DNA of 64,000 nucleotides from Methylogaea oryzae (GTDB lineage Bacteria; Pseudomonadota; Gammaproteobacteria; Methylococcales; Methylococcaceae), in the NCBI RefSeq assembly GCF_019669985.1, contig NZ_AP019782.1, forward strand, positions 3,404,001-3,468,000, written 5' to 3'. Made by a program: the position numbers and the translations under genes. Shown in pieces: positions 56,359 to 64,000 of the stretch (within the stretch, counting starts at the first letter, position 1; each line of letters opens with the position of its first letter). The notes beneath the pieces were generated by a model that worked only from the letters and a program-made list of their open reading frames with translations, did not search any database and was not told where the DNA came from.

Positions 56359-56931
56359 TCATGCCTGCTGCGCCACCAGCATGGCCTCGTTGCGGAAACC
56401 CCGACCCATGTCGCCCACCAGGCCTTCCTCCCGGTAGGCGATCACCCGCAGGCCGGCGAACAACCGCAGCAATTCGTTGCGTTCCAACAGGTAGTCCGGA
56501 TTGCTCGGGCCGATGCCTTCGGCCTTGTCACCAACGAAAGTCTGGTAGAACAACAAGCCGCCGGGCTTGAGAGCCGCCGCGATGGGTCCGGCCAGGGGGC
56601 GGCAGAGGAAGCGGCTGACGACGATCACGTCGAAAAACGCCTGCGGCCAGGGCGCGTTTTCCGCATCGCGAACCTCGGCGTCGATCGCCAGCCCTGGCTC
56701 GGCGGCGGCCAAGCGCAGACGCTCGACGGCGACGGGGGAGATGTCCCAAGCGTGGACTCGCAGGCCCAGCCGGGCCAGCAACAGGGCGTTGCCGCCCAAA
56801 CCGCAGGCCAAGTCCAAGGCACGGCCGGAGGGCGGCAGCAAGTGGGCGTTGTCGACCAATACCGCCGCCGGCGGCACCGGGGCGGCGGCGGTGTAGTGCT
56901 TATCCCACTTGGCGGCAAGCTCGGCGGTCAG
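56359..56931 (-). CDS. Class I SAM-dependent methyltransferase, start uncertain
   Basis: About 190 aa. Motif I is ALDLACGLGGNALLLARLG, followed by VHAWDISPVAVERL, DAENAPWPQAFFDVIVVSRFL and LKPGGLLFYQTF. Homologs begin with a KWDKHY-like motif, which is encoded here just upstream (TAELAAKWDKHYT). No ATG, GTG or TTG precedes it in frame near enough; the first ordinary start (GTG at 56877) would remove it. A CTG at 56931 or 56937, next to the trkA stop, is proposed, or there is a small frameshift. Substrate unknown (TehB-like fold). Confidence 0.75.
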   Translation of the reverse strand: MTAELAAKWDKHYTAAAPVPPAAVLVDNAHLLPPSGRALDLACGLGGNALLLARLGLRVHAWDISPVAVERLRLAAAEPGLAIDAEVRDAENAPWPQAFFDVIVVSRFLCRPLAGPIAAALKPGGLLFYQTFVGDKAEGIGPSNPDYLLERNELLRLFAGLRVIAYREEGLVGDMGRGFRNEAMLVAQQA

Positions 56932-56933
56932 CG

Positions 56934-58301
56934 TCAGCCCCCCGCCACGGCGAACAGTTTTTCCACTTCGGGGATCAGCTTCTTTTCCAGCAGGAACATG
57001 ATGACGTGATCGCCCTCCTCGATGACCGTGTCGTGATGCACCTGGATGACCTCGTTGCCGCGCACCAGGGCGCCCATGACCACGCCGGACGGGATTTTGA
57101 TGCGGTCCAAGCGCTGGCCCACCACGCGGGAGGTGCGGGAGTCGCCGTGGGCCACCGCCTCCATGGCTTCGCAGGCGCCGCGCCGCAGGGAATGCACCTG
57201 CACCACGTCGCCGCGCCGCACGTAGCGCAGCAGGGCGCTGATGGTGGCCTCCTGGGGCGAAATGACCAAGTCAACCAAGTGAGTCTCCACCAAATCGGCA
57301 TAGGCGCTGCGGGTAATCAGGCTCATAACCCGGCGCGCGCCCAGTTTTTTCGCCAGCATGGCGGAAAGGATGTTGGCCTTGTCGTCGTTGGTGATGGCGC
57401 AGAACACGTCGATATTGTCGATGTTCTCGTCGATCAGCAAATCCCGGTCGGAAGCGTCGCCGTTCAACACGATGGTATGGGTCAGCTCGGCGGCGATCTT
57501 GTGCGCCCGCCGGGTGTCCCGCTCGATCACCTTGACGCTGTAGTCGTGCTCCAGCCGCAAAGCCACCCGCTTGCCGATGTGGCCGCCGCCGGCGAACATC
57601 AGGCGCTTGTAGGGCTTGTCCAAGCGCTGCAATTCGCTCATCACCGCCTCGATTTCGCCGCTGGAGGCGCAGAAAAACACTTCGTCGCCGGGTTCGATGA
57701 TCGTCTTGCCGTCCGGCACGATGGGCTTGCCCTGGCGGAAAATGGCGGCGATGCGGGCGTGCACATTGGGCATGTGCTGGTGCAGGGTCTTGACCTCGCG
57801 CTGCACCAGCGGGCCGCCTTCCCGCGCCTGCACCGACACCATGCGCACCCGGCCGTTGGCGAAGTCCAGCACCTGGGTGGCGCCGGGGTATTCCAGCAAG
57901 CGCTCGATGAACTCGGTGACGATCTGCTCGGGGCTGATGACCAGGTCGATGGGGATGCCTTCGGCGCCGAACAGCTCCGGCCGGCCTTGGTATTCGATGG
58001 CGCGGATGCGGGCGATCTTTTTCGGCGTCTTGAACAGGATGTGGGCGATCTGGCAGGCCAGCATATTGGTTTCGTCGTCGGAAGTGACGGCGATGAGCAG
58101 GTCGGCGGTGGCCGCGCCGGCCTTTTCCAACACGGTGGGATGGGCCGCATTGCCGGCGATGGTGGCGATATCGAAGCGGTCCTGCAAATCGCTCAACAGT
58201 TGCGGCTGCGTGTCCACCACCACGATATCGTTGGCCTCGCTGGCCAGGCTGCTCAATACGCTGGTACCGACCTGGCCGGCGCCGAGGATGATGATTTTCA
58301 T
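56934..58301 (-). CDS. trkA: Trk potassium uptake regulatory subunit TrkA
   Basis: A 455-aa peripheral protein gating a Trk K+ channel. It has two RCK modules: MKIIILGAGQVGTSVLSSLA with the GxGxxG NAD(H) site, a TrkA_C domain (about 145-230), then a second nucleotide fold (LMFAGGGHIGKRVALRLE, about 233) and a second TrkA_C at the end. The channel gene is not in the window. It lies 34 nt downstream of ntrX on the same strand. Confidence 0.97.
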   Translation of the reverse strand: MKIIILGAGQVGTSVLSSLASEANDIVVVDTQPQLLSDLQDRFDIATIAGNAAHPTVLEKAGAATADLLIAVTSDDETNMLACQIAHILFKTPKKIARIRAIEYQGRPELFGAEGIPIDLVISPEQIVTEFIERLLEYPGATQVLDFANGRVRMVSVQAREGGPLVQREVKTLHQHMPNVHARIAAIFRQGKPIVPDGKTIIEPGDEVFFCASSGEIEAVMSELQRLDKPYKRLMFAGGGHIGKRVALRLEHDYSVKVIERDTRRAHKIAAELTHTIVLNGDASDRDLLIDENIDNIDVFCAITNDDKANILSAMLAKKLGARRVMSLITRSAYADLVETHLVDLVISPQEATISALLRYVRRGDVVQVHSLRRGACEAMEAVAHGDSRTSRVVGQRLDRIKIPSGVVMGALVRGNEVIQVHHDTVIEEGDHVIMFLLEKKLIPEVEKLFAVAGG

Positions 58302-58335
58302 AAGAGTCCGTTTGTTCTTATTGTTGGAATGGGGA

Positions 58336-59703
58336 TCAGCCTTTTTCGCGGAACTTGATGTCCAGGGAATGCAGCTTGCGGTACAAATGGGTGCGTTCGA
58401 TGCCGATGGCCTGGGAGAGGCGGGCGATGCTGCCGCCGTGCTTGTCCAAATGATATTCCAGATAGGCTTTCTCGAATTGGTCGCGCGCGTCCTTCAGGGG
58501 CAGATTGAACAATTCCAGCGCGTAGCCGGGCGAGGCCGCGGGTCCCGCGCCGCTGCCGAGGGCCGCCTTCACCTCGTCCAGCCCCACCTCTTCGCCGTTG
58601 CCCAGGATCAGCAAGCGCTGCACCAGGTTTTTCAGCTCCCGCACATTGCCGCGCCAGGGATGGTTGCGCAGCAGGTTCTGCACCGCCACGGGAAAGCGAC
58701 GGAACGCCAGTTTTTCCCGGGTGACGAAATAGTCCGTATAGAAATTCAGCAACTCGGTGACGTCTTCCGGGTGTTGATGCAACGGCGGTATGTCCAGGCT
58801 CACCACGTTGAGCAAATAGTAAAGGTCCTTGCGAAAACGGCCGGCCTGCACTTCCTGCTCCAGGGACTTGCGGGTGGCGGCGATGACGCGCACATCCAAG
58901 GGAACGGCCGCGCTGCCGCCGACCCTTTGGAATGCGCCGGACTCCAAAGCGCCGAACAAGCGCAGCTGGGTGTCGGCCTCCAAATCGGCCACTTCGTCCA
59001 GAAACAACACGCCGCCCTGGGCTTGTTCCAATAAGCCGGCCTGGATCTCGCCGCTTTCCTCCTTGCCGAAAAAAGCGGCCAGGCAATGTTCCGGGGTGAG
59101 AGCGGCCACCGCCACATCGACGAACGGCTGGTCGTGGCGCGCGCTGTGCGCGTGCAGATAGCGCGCGAAGGTTTCTTTGCCGCTGCCCGGCTCGCCGCTG
59201 AACACCGCGTGAGCATCGTGCTGGGCCAAGCGCCTCACCTGCTGGCGCAGCTGCTCCATGACCGCGCTGCGGCCCACCGGCTCCACCCAGGTGTCCAAGC
59301 GCCGCTTGAGGCCGATATTCTCCTGCTGCAGGCGGGAGGCCTCCAGGGCGCGCTCCACGGTCAGCAGCAGCTTGGCCATGGACAAAGGCTTTTCCAGGAA
59401 ATCGTAGGCGCCCAGGCGGGTGGCCTCCACCGCCGTTTCCACCGTGCCGTGGCCGGACATCATGATGACGGGGAAATCGTCGGCTTCTTCGCGCTTCCAT
59501 TCTTTCAGCAGGGTGATGCCGTCGGTATCCGGCATCCAAATATCCAAAAGGGCCAAATCCGGCGGCTTGCGGGCATAAAGCCGGCGCGCTTCGGCGGCGT
59601 CTTGCGCCACGTCGACCTGGTAGCCTTCATCGGCCAGGATTTCGCTGACCAGTTGGCGAATATCGGGCTCGTCGTCCACCACCAGGATGTAGGGTTTGCT
59701 CAC
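58336..59703 (-). CDS. ntrX: NtrX-type response regulator lacking GAFTGA
   Basis: A 455-aa NtrC-family regulator. The receiver has VDDEPDIR, the acceptor Asp in LALLDIWMPDTDG and Lys in LEKPLS. The AAA+ domain keeps Walker A (SGEPGSGKETFARYLH) and Walker B (GGVLFLDEVADL). The sigma-54 contact loop, normally GAFTGA, is replaced by GKEESGEIQAGLL (about 210-222). The C-terminal Fis-type HTH (GSIARLSQAIGIERTHLYRKL) is intact. It should bind DNA but probably cannot activate sigma-54 polymerase. The GTG start overlaps the ntrY stop. Confidence 0.93.
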   Translation of the reverse strand: MSKPYILVVDDEPDIRQLVSEILADEGYQVDVAQDAAEARRLYARKPPDLALLDIWMPDTDGITLLKEWKREEADDFPVIMMSGHGTVETAVEATRLGAYDFLEKPLSMAKLLLTVERALEASRLQQENIGLKRRLDTWVEPVGRSAVMEQLRQQVRRLAQHDAHAVFSGEPGSGKETFARYLHAHSARHDQPFVDVAVAALTPEHCLAAFFGKEESGEIQAGLLEQAQGGVLFLDEVADLEADTQLRLFGALESGAFQRVGGSAAVPLDVRVIAATRKSLEQEVQAGRFRKDLYYLLNVVSLDIPPLHQHPEDVTELLNFYTDYFVTREKLAFRRFPVAVQNLLRNHPWRGNVRELKNLVQRLLILGNGEEVGLDEVKAALGSGAGPAASPGYALELFNLPLKDARDQFEKAYLEYHLDKHGGSIARLSQAIGIERTHLYRKLHSLDIKFREKG

Positions 59704-61934
59704 TGCTCGTCTCTCCTGTCCGCCGCCAAGACGGGCTCCGCCAGCGGCAAGCGAATTATAAACCCGGCCCCGGCCTTGTACCGGCTGTCGATGCGGATGC
59801 CGCCGCCGTGTTCTTCGATGATTTTCCGCACCACGGCCAGCCCCAGCCCCGTGCCCTTGGTCTTGCTGGTGACGTAGGGCTCGAATACCCGCTCCAGGTA
59901 CTCCGGAGCGATGCCGGGGCCGTTGTCGCGCACGCTGATTTCCAAATAGCCGGGCGCATCCTCGACGGAGCGCAAGGCGATCTCCACCCGAGTGGCGGCC
60001 TCGTCGCCGCCGCCGGCTTCCTGGGCGTTTTTGATGAGGTTGTGCAGCACTTGCCGCATGTGCACCGGATCGGCCTTGACGCGGGGCAGCGGCCCCGTGG
60101 CGCATACGTCGATTTTCAGGCCGGAAGCGGCGGGATAGAGCGCCGCCACCTCTTCCACCAACTCGGCCAAATCCAGCGCCACCGGCTGCACCTTGGACGG
60201 GCGGGCATAGTCGTTGAAGGCGTTGACCATGGTTTTCATGGCCTCCACCTGCTGCACGATGGTGCGGGTGGATTTTTCCAGCACCTGGGCGTCCGCCTCG
60301 TTGAGGCTCTTCGCCAACTTGTGGCGCAACCGCTCGGCGGACAACTGGATGGGCGTCAGCGGGTTCTTGATCTCGTGGGCCAGGCGCCGGGCCATTTCGC
60401 TCCACAGGGCGGTGCGCTGGGCCTGGATCAGCGCGGTGACGTCGTCGAACACCACCACCGCGCCGGACCAATAGCCCCAGGCGGAAAACAGCGGCGTGCC
60501 GCGGCAGAACAGTTCCTGGCGGCCATTGGGGCCGACGAAGGCGATTTCCTCCTGCCAAACGGACTTGGTGTGCTGCAAGCGCGCCTGCACCGCCTCCACC
60601 CAGCCAGCCAGGTTGGGATAGGCTTCCGCCAGGGAGGCCAGCGAATGGCCGGCGCAGGCGCCCAAGTCCGCGTTGAGGATGTTGTTGGCGGCCTGATTGG
60701 CGGTGCGCACCCGCATCAGGGCGTCGAAGCTGACCACGCCTGAGGAGAGATTGGAGAGGATGGTTTCCAGATAAGCGCGCTGGTGCTCCACTTCCAACTG
60801 GGAACGCTGGGCCTCTTCGTGGGCGAGGGCGATGCGGCGGGTCATTTCGTTGAAGGACTCCACCAGGAAGCCCAGCTCGTCCTCGCTCTGCACCGGCAGG
60901 CGCTGGGCGTAGTCGCCGTCCGCCACCTTGCGGGTGGCCAAGGCCAGCTCCCGTACCGGCGCCACGATGCGGCGGATGCTGATGAAAGCGGCCCAGATGG
61001 CGGCCAGCAGGCTCATCAGCAGCACCAAGGACAAGCCCAAGGAGAACGTGAGCTTGAGTGCGCCCCGCAGGTAGTTCATTTCCCGATAGTGGCCGAACGC
61101 CGCCTCCACCGATTCCGCCAGAGCGCCGATGCGCGGCGGAATGCTGTACAGGGCCTGCAGATACAGCGCGTCCGGCGTGGCGAGCCGGGAAATGACGCGT
61201 ACGCGCAGGTTCGGCAGGGAGGCGGCCTGGCCTTTGCGGCAGGGTTCCACGCAGGGTTCCGTCGAGTCCGGCACCGGCTCCATGCCCACATAAGGCTGGT
61301 GTTCCTTCAAGTGGAGCAACAGGCTTTCGTTGGGCAGGCTCGGCACGATCAAGCCGGGCTGCATGCTGCTGGAGGCGACGATGCGGGCCTGCTTGCCGAA
61401 TAGGGTCAACTCGGTGGCGCCGGCTTGCTCGCGCAGCTCATCCAAGTGCAGCGCGGTCATGGCCTCCGGCGTGCCGGCGACGGACTCGGCGATTTGCTCG
61501 CTGGCTTCCACCAGGGCGCGGGTGCGCTCGCCCAGCACCGCCTGGCCCAGCTCCAACGCGTCCTCCATGGCCCGGTCGATTTCCGTGTCGAACCAGCTGT
61601 CGATGCTCTCGTGCAAAAACTGCATGGAGCTGTAAAACACCACCGAAGCCGGCGCCAGGGTCAGCAGAATGAACAACACCGCCATGCGCGCCGTCAACCG
61701 CGAACCGGCCTCCCGCTGGCGCAGCTGCTTATACAGCCAATAGCCGTTCACCCCGACCAGCCCCAACAGCAGCAACGTGCCGAGGGTGTTGATGCCCACC
61801 ATCGCGGAATACCAGCCGCTCAGCTGGGACGAATGCTGCATGGCCGAAGTCATGAGGTGCAAGGACCCCAGGATGACCGCCAACGCGGCCGCGACACCGA
61901 GCCCCAAAGGCGGCGCTATTCGGCGAAGTTCCAT
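59700..61934 (-). CDS. ntrY: NtrY-type sensor histidine kinase
   Basis: A 744-aa kinase. Three N-terminal TM helices (about 8-25, 43-62, 80-100), a periplasmic region (to about 280), a fourth TM (about 290-312), HAMP (about 313-365), PAS (about 375-485), HisKA with LAHEIKNPLTPIQLSAERLRHK (His near 503), and HATPase with NLIKNAQEAGGG, DNGPGI, KGTGLGLAVV. It pairs with ntrX by a 4-nt overlap. Known roles of NtrYX include nitrogen, redox and envelope control; the signal here is unknown. The ATG at 61934 is chosen; a GTG three codons upstream is possible. Confidence 0.94.
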   Translation of the reverse strand: MELRRIAPPLGLGVAAALAVILGSLHLMTSAMQHSSQLSGWYSAMVGINTLGTLLLLGLVGVNGYWLYKQLRQREAGSRLTARMAVLFILLTLAPASVVFYSSMQFLHESIDSWFDTEIDRAMEDALELGQAVLGERTRALVEASEQIAESVAGTPEAMTALHLDELREQAGATELTLFGKQARIVASSSMQPGLIVPSLPNESLLLHLKEHQPYVGMEPVPDSTEPCVEPCRKGQAASLPNLRVRVISRLATPDALYLQALYSIPPRIGALAESVEAAFGHYREMNYLRGALKLTFSLGLSLVLLMSLLAAIWAAFISIRRIVAPVRELALATRKVADGDYAQRLPVQSEDELGFLVESFNEMTRRIALAHEEAQRSQLEVEHQRAYLETILSNLSSGVVSFDALMRVRTANQAANNILNADLGACAGHSLASLAEAYPNLAGWVEAVQARLQHTKSVWQEEIAFVGPNGRQELFCRGTPLFSAWGYWSGAVVVFDDVTALIQAQRTALWSEMARRLAHEIKNPLTPIQLSAERLRHKLAKSLNEADAQVLEKSTRTIVQQVEAMKTMVNAFNDYARPSKVQPVALDLAELVEEVAALYPAASGLKIDVCATGPLPRVKADPVHMRQVLHNLIKNAQEAGGGDEAATRVEIALRSVEDAPGYLEISVRDNGPGIAPEYLERVFEPYVTSKTKGTGLGLAVVRKIIEEHGGGIRIDSRYKAGAGFIIRLPLAEPVLAADRRDEQ

Positions 61935-62467
61935 CGGTACCACGGGCTGTCAAGGTGCCACTGCGGGTTCAAATAGGCCACCGAGCGCAGCGGCAGGGGC
62001 AGGGCTTCGAAATCCAGGTAGGCGCGCACGCCGGCTTTGTAGGTAATGCCCAGCATGAAGCGATCGGCGGACGCGATGCTCAGCTGGCGGATGCTGCCCA
62101 GCGCTTGGACGGCGGCGTCCAGGGTGGCGAAGTTGCGCGAACCGCCGATGCCTTCCTGCTGGATTTGATAGAGCTTGCTCAAGGCGTGATAACGCAGCCG
62201 ATAGCGCACATATTCGTTGAGCACGGTTTCTTCCCACAACAAGCGGCGCTCGCGCTTGACCTTCAGCTGCACCACCAAGGTGATGGGCACGCTGTTGCCG
62301 AGGGCCTCCCGCACGGCGGGAGGCAGGCGGTAGTCGATGTCGGCGCTCAGGGAATAGCCGTCCTTTTGCAACTGCAACCGCGCGTCCAGCACGGTGAATT
62401 CTGCGCTTGCCGCCCAACCCAAGGCGGTGTTGAACAACAAAGCCAGGGCAAGCAGCCCCTTAGCCAT
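61916..62467 (-). CDS. DUF4390 domain secreted protein
   Basis: A 183-aa protein with an N-terminal signal (MAKGLLALALLFNTALGWAAS). The remainder matches the DUF4390 layout: LQLQKDGYSLSADIDYRLPPAVREAL, RRLLWEETV, VRYRLRYHALSKLYQI and a C-terminal SPWYRWNF. Function unknown; the gene sits between rsmB and ntrY in many gammaproteobacteria. It overlaps rsmB by 8 nt and ntrY by 19 nt. Confidence 0.9.
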   Translation of the reverse strand: MAKGLLALALLFNTALGWAASAEFTVLDARLQLQKDGYSLSADIDYRLPPAVREALGNSVPITLVVQLKVKRERRLLWEETVLNEYVRYRLRYHALSKLYQIQQEGIGGSRNFATLDAAVQALGSIRQLSIASADRFMLGITYKAGVRAYLDFEALPLPLRSVAYLNPQWHLDSPWYRWNFAE

Positions 62468-63773
62468 CGCGCTTGCCCAGTTTGGCGTAATAAAAGCCGT
62501 CCATGCCCTGCTCGCCGGGCAGAATTTGCCGGCCATAGGCCAGCGCCGTGCCCCAAGCGCCGGCCAAGGGCAGTTCCACCGCGTCGTTGCGGCGCTCCAG
62601 GAAACGGCCGACCTGCCTGTCGTTTTCTTCCCGCAACACGGAACAGGTGGCGTAGAGCAGCACGCCGCCGGGCGCCAGCAGCGGCCACAGGGCGTCGAGC
62701 AGCTTGCCCTGGGTATCGGCCAGGGTAGCGATGTCGCTGTCCCGCCGCAGCCATTTGATGTCGGGGTGGCGGCGGATCACGCCGGTGGCCGAACAGGGCG
62801 CATCCAGCAGGATGCGTTGGAACGGCTGGCCGTCCCACCAGTCCTGCGGCCGGCCGGCATCGCCCACCGCCACCGTGGCGGCCAGGTTCAGGCGCTGCAA
62901 GGTTTCGCCGATACGCTGCACCCGTTCCGGCGCCACGTCGACGGCGGTCACTAGCGCTTGCGGGCAATATTCGAGCAAATGGGCGGTTTTGCCGCCGGGC
63001 GCGGCGCAGGCGTCCAACACCCGGTCGCCCGGCTGCGGGTCTAGCAGGGGCGCGGCCAGCTGCGCCGCGCCATCCTGCACCGACACCAGGCCGTCGGCAA
63101 AACCGGGCAGTTGCGCCACGTCCAGCGGCTGCCCCAGCACGATGGCGTCCTGCCCCGGCCCGGCGGCCTCGGCCGCCAGCTCCTGTTGCCGCAGCAGCGC
63201 CAGATAGGCGTCCCGATCGTTGCGGCGGCGGTTGGCGCGCAGCACCATGGGCGGCTGTTGGTTGTTGGCTTCCAGGATGGCCTGCCACTGCTGCGGCCAA
63301 TCGCCGCGCAACCGCTCGATGAGCCAGGCGGGATGGGAAGTGGTCGCCACCGTGTCGCCGGCGATGGCGGCCTCCAGCTCTTCTCGGCGGCGCTGGTAGT
63401 TGCGCAATACGGCGTTGAGCAACGGCTTGGCCCAGGCATGGCGGCCGGCGGCGGCGACGGTTTCCGCCACCGCCGCGTAGGGCTTCACCGCCATGTGGGA
63501 CAGCTGGTAAAGCCCCGCCAGCGCCAGCATGTGCACTTCGGCCACTTGGATCGGCTTGCGCACCAGTTGCGCCAGAATGGCGTCCAATTGCCAATAGCGG
63601 CGCATGACGCCGAAGCACAGGGCTTGCACGAAAGCGCGGTCGCGGCCGTTGGGCAAGGCGGGCAGTTCCGCCGCCAGGGCGTCGGTGAGGGATTGCCCCT
63701 GTTCGACCACCCGCGTCAGTACCCGCGCCGCGGCCAGGCGGGAGTTGGGCGCGCGCTCAGCCAAGGCGAACAC
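62460..63773 (-). CDS. rsmB: 16S rRNA m5C967 methyltransferase RsmB
   Basis: A 437-aa enzyme. An N-terminal NusB-like RNA-binding domain (about 8-140) is followed by the SAM domain with VLDACAAPGGKTAHLLE, TAVDVAPERVQR, LLDAPCSATGVIRRHPDIKW and LLYATCSVLREENDRQV. The two Cys of the PC and TC motifs are the catalytic pair. It starts with GTG and overlaps fmt by 17 nt. Confidence 0.97.
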   Translation of the reverse strand: MFALAERAPNSRLAAARVLTRVVEQGQSLTDALAAELPALPNGRDRAFVQALCFGVMRRYWQLDAILAQLVRKPIQVAEVHMLALAGLYQLSHMAVKPYAAVAETVAAAGRHAWAKPLLNAVLRNYQRRREELEAAIAGDTVATTSHPAWLIERLRGDWPQQWQAILEANNQQPPMVLRANRRRNDRDAYLALLRQQELAAEAAGPGQDAIVLGQPLDVAQLPGFADGLVSVQDGAAQLAAPLLDPQPGDRVLDACAAPGGKTAHLLEYCPQALVTAVDVAPERVQRIGETLQRLNLAATVAVGDAGRPQDWWDGQPFQRILLDAPCSATGVIRRHPDIKWLRRDSDIATLADTQGKLLDALWPLLAPGGVLLYATCSVLREENDRQVGRFLERRNDAVELPLAGAWGTALAYGRQILPGEQGMDGFYYAKLGKRDG

Positions 63774-64000
63774 CGCTGACGTTGTGGGCGTTGAGGAAGG
63801 CGTCCGCCGCCATGCGCTTGCCGCCGGGCAGTTGCACCTCGTCCAGGCGCAGCACGCCGTCGCCGGCGGCCACCAGCAGGGTGCGGCCGTCGACCTTGAC
63901 CGTACCGGGCTGGCCGTGGGCGGCCAGCGCCAGGGCCTTGGCGCGCCAGATGCGCAACTGCTGGCCCTGGTACTGCGTTTCCGCCACCGGCCAGGGATTG
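63757..64000 (-). CDS. fmt: Methionyl-tRNA formyltransferase, C-terminal part only
   Basis: Formylates initiator Met-tRNA. Only the last 81 codons are inside the window; the rest continues past position 64000. The visible part is the Fmt C-terminal OB-like domain: NPWPVAETQYQGQQLRIWRA, GTVKVDGRTLLVAAGDGVLRLDEVQLPGGK and KRMAADAFLNAH. The fmt-rsmB order is standard. Confidence 0.93.
   Translation of the reverse strand, partial: NPWPVAETQYQGQQLRIWRAKALALAAHGQPGTVKVDGRTLLVAAGDGVLRLDEVQLPGGKRMAADAFLNAHNVSGVRLG

Overview
The window looks like chromosomal DNA of a high-GC gammaproteobacterium. Pointers are the fmt-rsmB-DUF4390-ntrY-ntrX-trkA block, hemC-hemDX-hemY, minCDE, a TPP-riboswitch-controlled thiC, an E. 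coli-like bifunctional cca, and REP-type palindromes common in this class. The mix of a second, N-type ATPase, NtrYX, a bacterial CDP-archaeol-synthase-like protein and a PmtA-like methyltransferase would fit a Methylococcales methanotroph. That placement is inference; no taxonomic marker gene is present.

Layout. 0-3.4 kb: repeats, then nrdA on the minus strand behind two NrdR boxes and a DnaA box. 3.4-5.5 kb: AI-2E-type permease, CarS-like membrane protein, tRNA-Arg(CCU), small His-rich protein. 5.5-6.5 kb: no supportable gene. 6.5-18.1 kb: a large Cache-HAMP-GAF-GGDEF-EAL protein, SelW-like protein, TauE-type exporter, cca, a membrane protein, Usp, SixA, minCDE, a phospholipid-type methyltransferase and tonB-exbB-exbD. 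18.2-24.8 kb: an ion-homeostasis block of Kup and three different NhaD-type antiporters, one carrying a cytoplasmic insert that matches half of a c-di-GMP-binding MshEN domain. 24.9-27.0 kb: THI-box and thiC.

27.1-30.9 kb: an AT-rich, probably acquired island with an SH3b/TIGR02594 peptidoglycan hydrolase, a membrane protein and two lipoproteins of unknown role. 30.9-33.7 kb: a LuxR-type response regulator convergent with a hybrid histidine kinase. 34.0-43.2 kb: SlyD-like isomerase, a possible relic of a chemoreceptor C-terminus, nfeD-SPFH, the heme genes hemC-hemDX-hemY, rsmE, an HDOD protein and an Sfp-type PPTase.

43.3-49.5 kb: a complete N-type (alternate) F1Fo-ATPase operon, atpD-C-Q-B-E-F-A-G. 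It lacks atpR, its c subunit has Met at the Na+-ligand Gln site, and its alpha subunit has an altered Walker A (Arg for Lys). 49.6-50.0 kb: rpmB and rpmG behind a near-consensus promoter; rpmG as written has a one-base frameshift. 50.2-51.7 kb: a Do-family protease whose promoter sits between two perfect 18-bp inverted repeats. 51.8-56.9 kb: a small membrane protein, BipA, an AraC regulator divergent from a small membrane protein, a rhodanese and a methyltransferase with no ordinary start codon. 56.9-64.0 kb: trkA, ntrX (AAA+ domain without GAFTGA), ntrY, DUF4390, rsmB and the 3' end of fmt.

The most coherent theme is cation and energy homeostasis: three NhaD-like Na+/H+ antiporters, Kup, TrkA and an atypical ATPase lie in one 64-kb stretch. 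No CRISPR array, integrase, prophage or intact insertion sequence was seen.
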